64,000 nt of DNA from JAVBLV01 sp031553195 (GCA_031553195.1 JAVBLV010000001.1:62001-126000); one strand, 5' to 3'; positions 17,268 through 26,569 are shown, counted from the first letter of the stretch. Numbers and translations: made by a program. Notes: generated from the sequence alone by a model not told the origin.

Positions 17268-17366
17268 ATGACATTATCTGTTGATGGCGTTATTGGGTTG
17301 GATGTGTTGTCGCAATACAAAGAAACCATTATTGATTTTACGAATATGCGCATGGATATCAGGTAA
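17268..17366 (+). pseudogene. C-terminal remnant of a retropepsin-like aspartyl protease
   Basis: A 32-codon open stretch reads VDGVIGLDVLSQYKETIIDF followed by TNMRMDI and a stop. GxIGLDxLxxY with IDFxN is the pattern at the end of retropepsin-like protease domains in Bacteroidota. The catalytic Asp part is missing; the remnant directly abuts the intron fragment, so deletion or insertion events have joined the two. No promoter or start signal is credible. Confidence 0.4.
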
Positions 17367-17401
17367 TTGAAAAACGTAAATAAAGGTTCTTCCGCTTATA
17401 A

Positions 17402-17430
17402 CAAAAGAGGCCGTCTTTCCGGACGACCTC
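17402..17430 (-). terminator. Terminator after the small beta-barrel gene
   Basis: GAGGCCGTC (17407-17415) pairs with GACGACCTC (17422-17430) with one mismatch. On the minus strand the stem is followed by TTTTG, 60 bp beyond the stop at 17490. Confidence 0.65.
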
Positions 17431-17489
17431 TCCTCAAATCAAATAGCAAATTAACATTTCCTGTCTCTATAATGGTTTTGAGATTTTAT

Positions 17490-18050
17490 CTAGGGTTTTC
17501 TACACGGTAAGTAGATCTGGAATCCGATGCCTAAGGTAAGATCCCCAGTATAGGTCTCATTTCCAAAGCCTACCCTGCCATTATATTTTAACAGCGCTTC
17601 CAGTCCGATATTCTCAGTAATAAAATAGGCAAAGCCAGGACCAAATCCGAATCCAAATCCATTTGTCGACGATCCATTGGCCGGATTGGTACCTTCAATG
17701 CCGGCATTTGCCTCGAAGAAGAAATTGGAATGTTTAGCGACCTCTATATTTTTGTCGTTGACATAATATCGTCCGAGAGGGCCTATTCCATAAGAAATAC
17801 CTGTTCCTACGTCGGATATATGGTCAGCGCTGAAAAGAGTATAAGCGCCTATGGCTAAATTGTCTTTAATAAAGAAGGCTGCTTTTGGATTTAATGTGAA
17901 AGTAATTTCGCTCCCGGAATTTAATCCGATATTCAGATTAGCAACATCGCCCCCCACCATTATATTTCCTTTACGGGTTTGCGCATTTACTTGATTTATG
18001 CCTATGCTCAAGGCAAATAGAATTGTTAAAGTTAGAGCTGTTTTTTTCAT
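17490..18050 (-). CDS. Small outer-membrane beta-barrel protein
   Basis: This 186-residue protein has a signal peptide (KKTALTLTILFALSIGINQVNA) and eight or so short amphipathic strands, for example GNIMVGGDVANLNIGLN, FFIKDNLAIGAYTLFS, GFGFGPGFAYFITENIGLEALLKYNG and DLTLGIGFQIYLP. The pattern is that of OmpA-barrel-like or OmpW-like porin-family proteins. The function is unknown. It stands alone between a terminator and a 635-bp gap. Confidence 0.75.
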   Translation of the reverse strand: MKKTALTLTILFALSIGINQVNAQTRKGNIMVGGDVANLNIGLNSGSEITFTLNPKAAFFIKDNLAIGAYTLFSADHISDVGTGISYGIGPLGRYYVNDKNIEVAKHSNFFFEANAGIEGTNPANGSSTNGFGFGFGPGFAYFITENIGLEALLKYNGRVGFGNETYTGDLTLGIGFQIYLPCRKP

Positions 18051-18685
18051 AGAAATTTATTTAAATTGTTAAAATTGAGATTTCTGACAAATGATATATG
18101 TTTTGTTTATTATTCTAAAATATAAATTTCAAACAATAAACAACTGTAATTCGTTTTTGTTCAGAATTTATATTTATCCCATTTACTATAAATAGTCTAT
18201 GTTTGATGTTAAAAGCAGATCTTGTAAGTCTTGAGAATCTATGCTATGGGATTTAGCAGATCGGATTATTTTTGTATACAATCATTACAAATTTTCCAGA
18301 GGGTAGATTCTGGATATTGGAAATAACATTGCATGAACTCGGTAATAAAAACAGAATAGGCGTATTTTATCTTATCACTCTTGTCAAAACCATTAATGGA
18401 TTCCTTTCGCCTCACTCGTTTTACTCAGTCGGAATGACAAAACGTTGTTTGTTTAGTTTTGGTTTAAAAACGCTCGCTTAAAGTTCTCAAAGATCGAAAA
18501 GCAAAACGCAAAGTTTTTTTTGACGCATCTTTTGAGTATACATCCATCATTAAAGCATGGCATTGATTATTTGCAAATAAACCCGACCCCATGTTAGCCT
18601 GCCATTCGGAAAACGGTTGCATTTAGATATTAAGGCCCTTTTACGTTAAATAAAAAGCGAAGAATACATTCAAATCGCAGATGAA
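18051..18685. other. Long intergenic region without a supported gene
   Basis: This 635-bp stretch holds a short inverted repeat (TTGTTTATT at 18103-18111 with its complement at 18135-18143) just upstream of the beta-barrel gene, and a fragment around 18395-18440 (CCTCACTCG, CTCAGTCGGAATGAC) that looks like the short palindromic repeats scattered in some bacterial chromosomes. A 69-codon open frame at 18272-18481 has no features of a real protein. Confidence 0.4.
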
Positions 18686-19678
18686 TTACTTATAAAAGTT
18701 TTTCTCAAACGCAGAAAACTCCCCTTTCTTTAGGATAAGACGATTCCAAACGGCTGAGAGAAATCCGAAACCATAAGCCGTTAGTTGAATTAATGATGCA
18801 ATAATAGATAGAAATCCAATTTTAAGGCTTTGATTTTTCAGGGTTGAATCTATTAAAATAAGAATACAATAAAATACGATTGGAAGCAAAGACCATCTAC
18901 AAAAGATGAAGCCCAGTAATAAGAAAAAGACAAAAATAGTGAATGCAGCCGGAAGCAGATGCACTATTTTTAACGATTCGGGATATTTCAAATACAAATT
19001 TATACGAGCAATTCCCGAATTATATACTTGTCTGAAAAACTTTTTCCAGTCAGTGCGTCTTTTATGATATACCCATGCCGTAGGGAAAAGCGATACCTTG
19101 TAACCTGCATTGTACAAACGAATACTGAAATCAATATCTTCTCCAAACCTCATTTTAGAGAATCCTCCCAAAGCCTCGTACACGTTTTTCCTGATTCCCA
19201 TATTAAAACTCCGGGGATAGAATTTATCTATTTTTTTCTTGCCCCCGCGTATGCCGCCGGTAGTAAAAAAAGAAGTCATGGAGTAGTTGATTGCCTTTTG
19301 AATATCGGTGAAATTATCCGCCGCTTTATCGGGGCCGCCAAAAGCATCTGCATTGGTTTTATCTAATTCGGAAATCACAGATTCCATATACTGAGGAGGA
19401 AGGATGCAATCCGAATCCAATACAATAATATATTCCCCCGCGCTTTTCGAAACGCCATAATTGCGCGCCTGTCCGGGGCCTCCGTTGGGAATAAAATAAT
19501 AAGAAATGTTCAGCGTTTCTTTAAATTTTTCGATTATCCATTCGCAGGGAACCTGAGACCCATCTTCTACAATAACAACCTCAAAATCTTTACTTCCCTG
19601 TTTAGTAAGACTATTTAATAACTCATCTACTTCATCCGGACGATTATAAACCGGAACAACAATTGAAAAATAAGGCAT
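18686..19678 (-). CDS. Family 2 glycosyltransferase with C-terminal membrane helices
   Basis: The 330-residue protein has a GT-A fold start (FSIVVPVYNRPDEVDELLNS), the nucleotide-binding DGS (EDGSQ), the metal-binding DSD (VLDSDCILPP) and the acceptor motif GEDIDFSIRL. Three hydrophobic segments follow residue 230, so the enzyme is bound to the inner membrane. It most resembles processive or exopolysaccharide-type GT2 enzymes; substrate and product are unknown. It lies 139 bp downstream of the OmpH-like gene on the same strand. Confidence 0.88.
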   Translation of the reverse strand: MPYFSIVVPVYNRPDEVDELLNSLTKQGSKDFEVVIVEDGSQVPCEWIIEKFKETLNISYYFIPNGGPGQARNYGVSKSAGEYIIVLDSDCILPPQYMESVISELDKTNADAFGGPDKAADNFTDIQKAINYSMTSFFTTGGIRGGKKKIDKFYPRSFNMGIRKNVYEALGGFSKMRFGEDIDFSIRLYNAGYKVSLFPTAWVYHKRRTDWKKFFRQVYNSGIARINLYLKYPESLKIVHLLPAAFTIFVFFLLLGFIFCRWSLLPIVFYCILILIDSTLKNQSLKIGFLSIIASLIQLTAYGFGFLSAVWNRLILKKGEFSAFEKNFYK

Positions 19679-19817
19679 TTCTTTTTCTTATTGGATAAGG
19701 ATAATTTTCTGATCTGACATTTATAGAATGAACGGATTTATTCACAAAAAATTAAAAATGAAGATATTATGGATTTTATGATTCCCAAAAGTAAGGTCTT
19801 ATAGAAGCGTTTTTAAA

Positions 19818-20549
19818 TTATTTCTTCGTTTGACTTCCTTTAACCTCTTCGTACTCTTTATTTAAACCCTCTAAAATTTCTTTTGTCAAGTCCAGATTTT
19901 CGTCAATGTATAATACAGGACTTTCGATAAATGACTTTTTCAAAATAACTGTAAATTTACCGTTTTTCTCATTATAATTTTTGATGAAAGCATAAATGGC
20001 ATTTACTAATTTTGTGTTTTCGGTTAGTTGTTTTTGTTGTATTTGCATCATCATCGATTCCTGCATTTTACCCAAATCTTGCTGGCGTTGCTTAAAAGAT
20101 TCCTCTTTCTTTTTTTGTTCGGATAAAGTAAGCGAAGCCCCCGTCTTTAAATAGTTTTCATAATCGTTCTGAACCGAGCGGACTTGGGATTCAAAGTTTT
20201 TTTCAAGATTTGTTTTTAAAGCCTGTAATTCCTTTTCCAAGTCTTTTGCATATTGGTAATTAGCTATGAGAGTATCCGAATTAATATACGCAATAGTAAT
20301 GGCTTCGTTTCCGGGAGTTGCCTTTGTTTGAACGGATTGTTTGGTTATCGATTCTGTTTCTTTTGCTTTTTTATTATTTGTGAAAAATGATGCATATAGT
20401 ATAGCTAAGCCTATTAAAAGAATCACATTGAGAATCAATAAGCCTGTATAAATTGGATTCTTCGTTTTCTGACCGGGATTCGGATTCAAAGGATTATTAT
20501 TATTTTCGAGGTTTGAATTTTCGACATTGTTTAAATTTTCTTCTGTCAT
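19818..20549 (-). CDS. Membrane-anchored OmpH/Skp-like protein
   Basis: The 243-residue protein begins with an Asn/Pro-rich cytoplasmic segment (1-30), has one membrane helix (about 33-55, YTGLLILNVILLIGLAILYAS), and then an OmpH-like domain that opens IAYINSDTLIANYQY and carries a long coiled coil (about 105-185). Unlike the two secreted OmpH copies near bamA, this one is anchored in the inner membrane with the chaperone-like part in the periplasm. It sits 75 bp behind ftsA. Any link to division is contextual only. Confidence 0.8.
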   Translation of the reverse strand: MTEENLNNVENSNLENNNNPLNPNPGQKTKNPIYTGLLILNVILLIGLAILYASFFTNNKKAKETESITKQSVQTKATPGNEAITIAYINSDTLIANYQYAKDLEKELQALKTNLEKNFESQVRSVQNDYENYLKTGASLTLSEQKKKEESFKQRQQDLGKMQESMMMQIQQKQLTENTKLVNAIYAFIKNYNEKNGKFTVILKKSFIESPVLYIDENLDLTKEILEGLNKEYEEVKGSQTKK

Positions 20550-20624
20550 AGCTAATTATATTTTGTTTTATTTATTCCGGAATATTTGAAATTTTGCGTT
20601 CCATTTGGACTTGATAGTAGGATT

Positions 20625-21959
20625 CTACTTAATATCGTCGTTAAATAATTTTCCTATCCAATCCTGGAAAAAGCTATCGGTTTTAGAACCAAAAACTTTT
20701 TCTTTTTGTTTCTTTTGTTTAGTTGTTTCTTTCTTTGTTTCTACAGGATCTACTTGTGGAACTTGTTCTTCTTCCTCCAAAGGAATCTCCGTCTTTGAGT
20801 TTTTATTTTCAGATTCGCGGATTCCATGAATTACCAATCCTATTCCTGTTGCATGCATCGGATGATTCAACTCGCTCGGAATTTCGCCTTCCAGATGTTC
20901 ATTCGGAACGCCTATACGCGTGTCGATACCTGTTATAAATTCCGTCAATTGAACGGCATGTTTCAACATGGCTCCTCCGCCGGTGAGCACGATTCCTCCA
21001 ATGAGTTTGCGCTCATATCCCGAAATTTTTATTTCACGATATACTTGCTCCAAAATCATGTGCATACGCGCTTCGATAATACCGGCCAAAGTCTTCATCG
21101 ATATCTCTCGCGGCGCTTTATTCCGTATTCCGGGAATGGCTATCACATCATCTTCTTTATTAGCGCTGGCTAAACAAGACCCGAATTTTATTTTCAACGC
21201 TTCGGCCTGGTTTCGCATTATACAACAACCCTCCTTGATATCGTCGGTAATTACATTCCCACCCATTGTGATAACAGCCGTATGCCGGATGATTCCTTCA
21301 TGAAATATAGCAATGTCGGTAGTTCCGCCACCGATATCAACAAGCGCTACGCCGGCGTCCTTGTCCCGGTTGTCTAAAACCGCTTCGGCAGAAGCAATAG
21401 GTTCCAAAACAAGCCCTTTTACCTCTAATCCGGCAGATCTTACGCTTCGGCTGATATTCTTTATATTTGCCGCATGTCCTGTTATGATATGGAAATTACC
21501 TTCTAAACATGCGCCCGCTACTCCCACAGGCGTAGTGTTGATAATTTCTCCATCCACTATAAAGTCTTGAGGCAAAACATGTATAATCTCTTCTCCCGGC
21601 TGCAACATCAAACGGTATTGGTCTTCAATCAAACGATTGACATCTGATTCGGTAATGATTTCATCTTTATGGTTTACCATAATATTACCCCGGTTCTGCA
21701 TACTTTTAATATGTTGCCCCGCTATTCCCACATATACTTCCCCAACTTCTACATTTGCCTGTAACGAAGCTTCCTGAACCGCTTTCTTTATAGACTGGGC
21801 AGTAAGTTCTATATTTACGACGACTCCTCTGTTTACGCCTACGGATTCGGTTTTCCCGCTTCCCAATATATTCACTCTTCCGTTCTCTGCCCTATGTCCG
21901 ATGAAACAAGCTATTTTGGTAGTGCCAATATCCAACCCTACAATAATTTCATTATCCAT
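20625..21959 (-). CDS. ftsA: FtsA cell-division protein
   Basis: The 444-residue actin-like ATPase anchors FtsZ to the membrane and recruits the divisome. The N-terminal phosphate loop is VGLDIGTTKIACFIG, the second phosphate motif ALVDIGGGTTDIAIF, and the adenosine motif GGIVLTGGGAMLKH. After a linker rich in Glu, Lys and Thr (about 385-425) the protein ends in an amphipathic helix (DSFFQDWIGKLF), the membrane-targeting sequence. ftsQ precedes it by 10 bp. The next gene is not ftsZ, which is unusual. Confidence 0.97.
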   Translation of the reverse strand: MDNEIIVGLDIGTTKIACFIGHRAENGRVNILGSGKTESVGVNRGVVVNIELTAQSIKKAVQEASLQANVEVGEVYVGIAGQHIKSMQNRGNIMVNHKDEIITESDVNRLIEDQYRLMLQPGEEIIHVLPQDFIVDGEIINTTPVGVAGACLEGNFHIITGHAANIKNISRSVRSAGLEVKGLVLEPIASAEAVLDNRDKDAGVALVDIGGGTTDIAIFHEGIIRHTAVITMGGNVITDDIKEGCCIMRNQAEALKIKFGSCLASANKEDDVIAIPGIRNKAPREISMKTLAGIIEARMHMILEQVYREIKISGYERKLIGGIVLTGGGAMLKHAVQLTEFITGIDTRIGVPNEHLEGEIPSELNHPMHATGIGLVIHGIRESENKNSKTEIPLEEEEQVPQVDPVETKKETTKQKKQKEKVFGSKTDSFFQDWIGKLFNDDIK

Positions 21960-21969
21960 AGTCTTTCCA

Positions 21970-22764
21970 TTATTTTTTTGTACATACTACTTGATTCTTA
22001 TATTTAAGATTGATGGCGCTGTATAAGCTCCATCCGATATTAGAAAATCCTTGTTTATATAACGCCACAAGTTTTTCAAATTTTTCGTCGAGGTCGTTCA
22101 CATCGCCCAAAAGAATGATATGATCTCCAACTTTAGGAACCAATTCAAATTCATCATTCTGATTTACGTATATTTGATCTATCTGAGCCTTTAACAACGG
22201 ATCTTTATCAATGTATTTAGCTAAATCATATATTTTTATTAGCTCCGATTTGTTCCATGTACTATCTCTTCTTAACAACTCGATAGAAATAGATTCCGAT
22301 TGTCCTTTAGGAGCCATCTTAATATTCCCGCTCGCAATAGTCACATGAGACGGATTAACTTTGCTAACAGGAAAAGAAATACCCATCTGGTCTATATAAA
22401 ATTCTTTATTCGACAGGGTTTTTACTCTTACTATCGGTTTGCGTTGTTTCACCTTTATTCCTAAATAACCTTGAAGATTTATATAGGCATTAACGTCTTC
22501 TACAAACGGATTTTGTTTAAGCAGGGCTTCCAATTTCCGGATATTTACTTGGGCTATTTCCTTTCCTAGCAAGTTACCTTCGCCGGCAATTAAAATTTGG
22601 CCTAATTCCGATGAACTTATTAATGTATCTGCTCCCTGATAATTTATGGATATAGTTACTTCCCTGATTTGCGTCTTTTTATGAATTGCATTGGTAATAA
22701 TAATGATAGCGACAACTATAATTATTATTCCTACTTTCCAGGTTATAGACCAAAACTTCTTCAT
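21970..22764 (-). CDS. ftsQ: FtsQ cell-division protein
   Basis: The 264-residue bitopic protein has a membrane helix at about 7-26 (ITWKVGIIIIVVAIIIITNA), a POTRA domain (about 35-115, VTISINYQGADTLISSSEL to KVKQRKPIVRV) and a beta domain (to about 250, ending in GWSLYSAINLKYKNQVVC). FtsQ links early and late divisome proteins. It is directly followed by ftsA (10 bp). No murC lies upstream; instead a 768-bp gap holds a mobile element. Confidence 0.92.
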   Translation of the reverse strand: MKKFWSITWKVGIIIIVVAIIIITNAIHKKTQIREVTISINYQGADTLISSSELGQILIAGEGNLLGKEIAQVNIRKLEALLKQNPFVEDVNAYINLQGYLGIKVKQRKPIVRVKTLSNKEFYIDQMGISFPVSKVNPSHVTIASGNIKMAPKGQSESISIELLRRDSTWNKSELIKIYDLAKYIDKDPLLKAQIDQIYVNQNDEFELVPKVGDHIILLGDVNDLDEKFEKLVALYKQGFSNIGWSLYSAINLKYKNQVVCTKK

Positions 22765-22877
22765 CCGAATTCCTTTAAATTCTTTTATTTAAATAGTAAA
22801 TAATGATTTCAAGAACAGATAATTTCAACATCGCTTTCGAACAAAAAAAACCATAAGATAAATAATAAGTTCATTTA

Positions 22878-23043
22878 TGAGTAATCGTTTAAATTTTTAT
22901 GGAAAAGATTTTGAGGAATAAAAACGGCTATTTTGCAGACGGGATTTTTCAAGAATAGTAGCGCTATTTGGTAAAAATTCCGGCAAAAAAGAGCGTTTTT
23001 AGATTCAAAATGCTTCATAGAAAAATTTTTAAACGGTTACTGA
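22878..23043 (-). mobile_element. MITE copy B (160 bp, TGA duplication)
   Basis: The element is 22881-23040, flanked by TGA at 22878-22880 and 23041-23043. Ends GTAATCGTTTAAA and TTTAAACGGTTAC are near-perfect inverted repeats. It lies 114 bp upstream of ftsQ, between that gene and a possible -7 box at 23200. Confidence 0.9.
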
Positions 23044-23450
23044 GTATCTAAAACTTCATCTAAACAACTTTAACAATCAAAATACGCTTATCTTCAATAC
23101 GTTATTCAATCAGACGATATATCAAATTGTTTCTTGTCATTTGTAATCATTCTGTAATGAACTTTACTATGAAATTTGTTCAGGAATCATTATATATGAC
23201 AAAGTTACGGTTAAAACAAGTATTTTACAAGCAATGAACAAATTTCGTTTAATTTCTTTTCAAAATCCGAGAAATAAAAATAACTACTTGACAATATTCC
23301 GTGAAGAATAATATTTTCAAATCCAGATAATTTAAAGTAAATTACAAATTGCAATGCAAATTTACAACCTTTTCAGCAGAGAAATGAAAATGGCAAAAAA
23401 AGATAATGAAAAAAATCCGGTTCATGCAGTATAAAGACGGATTGTAAATA
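23044..23450. other. Intergenic region with a possible distal ftsQ promoter
   Basis: The minus strand has TAACTTTG at 23200-23207, a TAnnTTTG match about 436 bp before ftsQ. If used, the transcript leader would include MITE copy B. No ORF or RNA gene is evident. Confidence 0.35.
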
Positions 23451-23490
23451 AAAAAGGTTATTGAAACTAAACTAGCTCAATAACCTTTTT
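23451..23490 (-). terminator. Terminator after the FadL-like gene
   Basis: AAAAAGGTTATTGA (23451-23464) pairs perfectly with TCAATAACCTTTTT (23477-23490). The hairpin has T/A runs on both sides and lies 43 bp past the stop at 23533. Confidence 0.8.
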
Positions 23491-23532
23491 GTTTTTGAAT
23501 AAGTCTTTGCAGAGATGGCTTATACCAATCAA

Positions 23533-24987
23533 TTAGAACCTAAAACCAAATGTTGTAATAATTAAATTTTCGCTTTTATTGACCTTTACAGGTTCTATCT
23601 GATAATAAGGATCGTACATGTAATAATTTACTTTTTGCAAAGTATGAGCATAGGCCAAATCAATATACCAAAATCTGGATTTATAGCCAAGTCCTGCAGA
23701 GAAAGCATTCTTATTTCCTGCATTAGTCCCTGATTTCGCATAGGTTGTATTCTGATAAGGACTTCCAAATAAAGCATAACCTGCGCGAAATACTGCTTTT
23801 TTATAATTTAAAGATCCCCCGGCTCTAAATACATGACCGGATTTGTACACATTTTCTATTATATCATTAACCGTGTTTTCCCATCTGTTATCATCTAACT
23901 GATAAGTCATGAAGGAATAATTGGTATATTCATAATCAACGCCTATAGAACCGGCTAAGGTAGAATTTTGATCGCCAAACGTTGCGCCGACGCTTCCCAA
24001 TACTTTAAAGGGAGTTATCAAATAATATTCCGAAACTACAACAGGAGAATAAGCGTCTATCCCTTCATAATAATCGGCTAAAGAAGAACTGTACGAATCA
24101 TCATACATCGAATAAAAAGTAGGGGTATGGAAAGCCGCTCCAATACGCAACCACTCCGTCGGACGTAAAATGGCTCCGATTTTTAAATTAACCCCCCAAC
24201 CTTTGGTATACAAATCCTCAAAATAGTCGAAACTAGGATTCCCGTCGGACAAATACTCAGAATATACGGAATGTCTTTCATAAGAAAGATAGGGAATTCC
24301 CAATGTTGCGCCCAAGTATAAAAAATCGTTATAATTTCCGCTGATGGATAGCGCAAATTCATCAATTCCTCCTTTTTCAGAGAAATCTTGACTTTGCTCG
24401 CTAGGCCCTTGGGCTCTAGAAAAATAACGTTTTCCTCCCGTGCCGGGGAGCGTATCCATAAGATACGTATAAAATGCAAGTCCCGCCGTAAAAGGATCTA
24501 AATTCGAAGGCGTTAGACCATTTGAGTTATAAACCCATTCATCGGTAATAGAGTAATCGGGGTTACGTCCGTAAATACTTGTCGCATTATTAAATGCGGC
24601 TAAACGGTTATAGCTAAATCCTACTTGAAATGCTTTCCAATCATTATTTGCTTTGGTAGGAACAGCTAACAGAAGACCCACGGGCGCCCAATAAAAACTA
24701 GACCTGAAATCACTGGCTTTTGATCCGAAATAATCAGAGGAGGAATAGCCTATATGAAGCGAGGGCGAGATAAGAAATTCAGACCGGTAAAAAAGGCCCA
24801 AGCCTGCGGGATTATAGCTTGAGGCCGTTAAATCGCCGCCAAGCGCGCCGATAGCGCCTGCTCTTCCTACATAAGAAGCCGTTCCGAAGAGGCCATATTG
24901 ACTACTACGCAATGCATCTTCTTCAGTTTGAGATTTTACTTGCCCAATACTTAGACAAAGAAATGTAATGATGAAAAATCTTTTCAT
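23533..24987 (-). CDS. OMPP1/FadL/TodX-type outer-membrane transport protein
   Basis: This protein of about 484 residues has a signal peptide (KRFFIITFLCLSIGQVKSQ) and the FadL-family opening ALRSSQYGLFGTASYVGRAGA..GGDLTASSYNPAGLG, where NPAG is the family signature. The rest is a beta barrel, with RIGAAFHTP and a final strand LIITTFGFRF ending in Phe as outer-membrane proteins do. FadL proteins move hydrophobic substrates such as fatty acids; substrate here is unknown. I chose the ATG at 24987 because it gives a normal signal peptide; an in-frame ATG at 25017 adds ten residues. The gene follows the Tyr-rich protein gene closely. Confidence 0.83.
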   Translation of the reverse strand: MKRFFIITFLCLSIGQVKSQTEEDALRSSQYGLFGTASYVGRAGAIGALGGDLTASSYNPAGLGLFYRSEFLISPSLHIGYSSSDYFGSKASDFRSSFYWAPVGLLLAVPTKANNDWKAFQVGFSYNRLAAFNNATSIYGRNPDYSITDEWVYNSNGLTPSNLDPFTAGLAFYTYLMDTLPGTGGKRYFSRAQGPSEQSQDFSEKGGIDEFALSISGNYNDFLYLGATLGIPYLSYERHSVYSEYLSDGNPSFDYFEDLYTKGWGVNLKIGAILRPTEWLRIGAAFHTPTFYSMYDDSYSSSLADYYEGIDAYSPVVVSEYYLITPFKVLGSVGATFGDQNSTLAGSIGVDYEYTNYSFMTYQLDDNRWENTVNDIIENVYKSGHVFRAGGSLNYKKAVFRAGYALFGSPYQNTTYAKSGTNAGNKNAFSAGLGYKSRFWYIDLAYAHTLQKVNYYMYDPYYQIEPVKVNKSENLIITTFGFRF

Positions 24988-25029
24988 ACAAATTGCCGAT
25001 TTTAACTTTAAATACATAAATCATCTAAA

Positions 25030-26538
25030 CTATCGTCTTCCTCCGGAACTTCTACCTCCTCCGCTACTGCTTCCTCCGGAAGAACTGCCTCCTCTTGGAG
25101 CGCTGCTGGGAGTGGCCGGCGAAGGCGACCGGGAAGGAGAAACAGATGGCGTACTACTAGGCGCAGATGTTCTTGTCGGGGTATTATACCGGGGATTGTT
25201 ATTTTCCGTCTGGCGATTGTTATCCGAGCGGGATGGCGTATTTGTTGCCGGCGAAGTATATCTGTTTTGCTCTCTACTTGGCGTCGAATAGCTTCCCCTC
25301 TCCCTATTCATACTCGAACCCGAAGAATTGGTTGTAGGAATTGTTGTCCGTTCAGTTGCACGGGTTTGTTCCGAAGCAGGTTTTCTATATACTTCGCGAG
25401 AAGAAGAGGGTGAGGGAGTATTATTATAAGTTCTATCGCCTGCGCCTCTGTCTCTGTTCATTGTCGCCGCATTAGGATTTATATCTACCCCGCCCCTCCG
25501 TTGAAACGAAGGGCTATTAGAAGCCGGTTTATCATAAGTTCTTCCATTATTTACAGCTTCATTTCTGATTTGATTTGTATTTCTGTCGATCGAATTTGAA
25601 TTGGCCGCTCTATTATAATCATTTCTCCCTGTAGGAGTCGTGACTCTCGAGTTATTCGTATTGCCGGCTCTCGCTTCATAACGCTCGCCGAAAGTCCTGC
25701 TATCCCTTGTAAGCGAGGAGGAAGCGTTTCTCGATGAAGGCGATCTCATGTATTCATTCGACCTGGTCGCATTGGAAGCCATACTGCTTCTAGCTCCTAA
25801 ATTTCCGCCAGAACGAGATTCCGTTGCCGCGCCTCTGCTTCCGGCCGTCCGGGAACCATAGTAAACAGGTCTTCCATAATAGCAGGAATTCCAGTCATAG
25901 CTGTTATAGTAGCAGTTGGCGGCATAATAACCATTCCAATATCCATAGTTATATCCTGCCCAATAGGCTCCTCCCCCATACCACGGATAACCATAATATC
26001 CCCAACCCCAGCCCCAACCGGCATAATAGTAAGGGGAATAATAATACCATGAGGGATACCACCAACTATAACCCAAATATATGCTTACGCCCCAATAATT
26101 AGGGTCGTAGGTATACCAATATGCATTGGTATAATAATCATTATAATAACTCCATCCGCAGTTAGTACCGTAAAATCGTTTCAAACGCGCGGCATAAGCA
26201 TAGTCATAATAATCATCTTCGCTATAATTTGTATAGCTGCCATAATAATTATTTGTGACATAGGTATTTCCGTCATCGTCGGTTCGGAGGCTGGATTTCG
26301 CCGCCCCATCAGGTTCCGAACGTTCAATCGTTTCCCTGCTCTCGGTAGATTGTAGGTGGACGGAACTATCTACATATCTCTTGGGTTCTTGATAAGAAGA
26401 TTTCTTCTCTTTCGAGGGAGAATAAAGCACGTCGTCATAATTTTCTCGTTGAGCAAATAGGAATATGCTGTTTATCAACAAAAAACAAACCATTAGCAGA
26501 GACCTGTAGTATGCGTGTTTTAAGTTTAAAGTTTTCAT
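25030..26538 (-). CDS. Secreted low-complexity protein rich in Tyr/Trp/Gly then Ser/Arg/Asn
   Basis: The product of about 502 residues has a signal peptide (residues 1-30) and an acidic/Ser-rich part, followed at about 105-235 by a stretch dominated by Tyr, Trp and Gly (for example WYYYSPYYYAGWGWGWGYYG). From about 240 to the end it is low-complexity Ser/Arg/Asn/Thr/Pro, closing in SGGSSSGGGRSSGGRR. I do not recognise a domain. The start at 26538 is supported by GTAGGAGGT four bases before it; an earlier ATG at 26562 is less likely. It is probably cotranscribed with the FadL-like gene. Confidence 0.75.
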   Translation of the reverse strand: MKTLNLKHAYYRSLLMVCFLLINSIFLFAQRENYDDVLYSPSKEKKSSYQEPKRYVDSSVHLQSTESRETIERSEPDGAAKSSLRTDDDGNTYVTNNYYGSYTNYSEDDYYDYAYAARLKRFYGTNCGWSYYNDYYTNAYWYTYDPNYWGVSIYLGYSWWYPSWYYYSPYYYAGWGWGWGYYGYPWYGGGAYWAGYNYGYWNGYYAANCYYNSYDWNSCYYGRPVYYGSRTAGSRGAATESRSGGNLGARSSMASNATRSNEYMRSPSSRNASSSLTRDSRTFGERYEARAGNTNNSRVTTPTGRNDYNRAANSNSIDRNTNQIRNEAVNNGRTYDKPASNSPSFQRRGGVDINPNAATMNRDRGAGDRTYNNTPSPSSSREVYRKPASEQTRATERTTIPTTNSSGSSMNRERGSYSTPSREQNRYTSPATNTPSRSDNNRQTENNNPRYNTPTRTSAPSSTPSVSPSRSPSPATPSSAPRGGSSSGGSSSGGGRSSGGRR

Positions 26539-26569
26539 ATAACCTCCTACGTTTCTATTCATTATTTCG

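Noticed and set aside
18272..18481. 69-codon open frame in the gap before the GT2 gene
   Set aside because: It overlaps a palindromic-repeat-like stretch, has no ribosome site or promoter, and shows no protein-like pattern.
20723..21303. Several plus-strand frames over ftsA
   Set aside because: They are antisense to ftsA motifs and have no support of their own.
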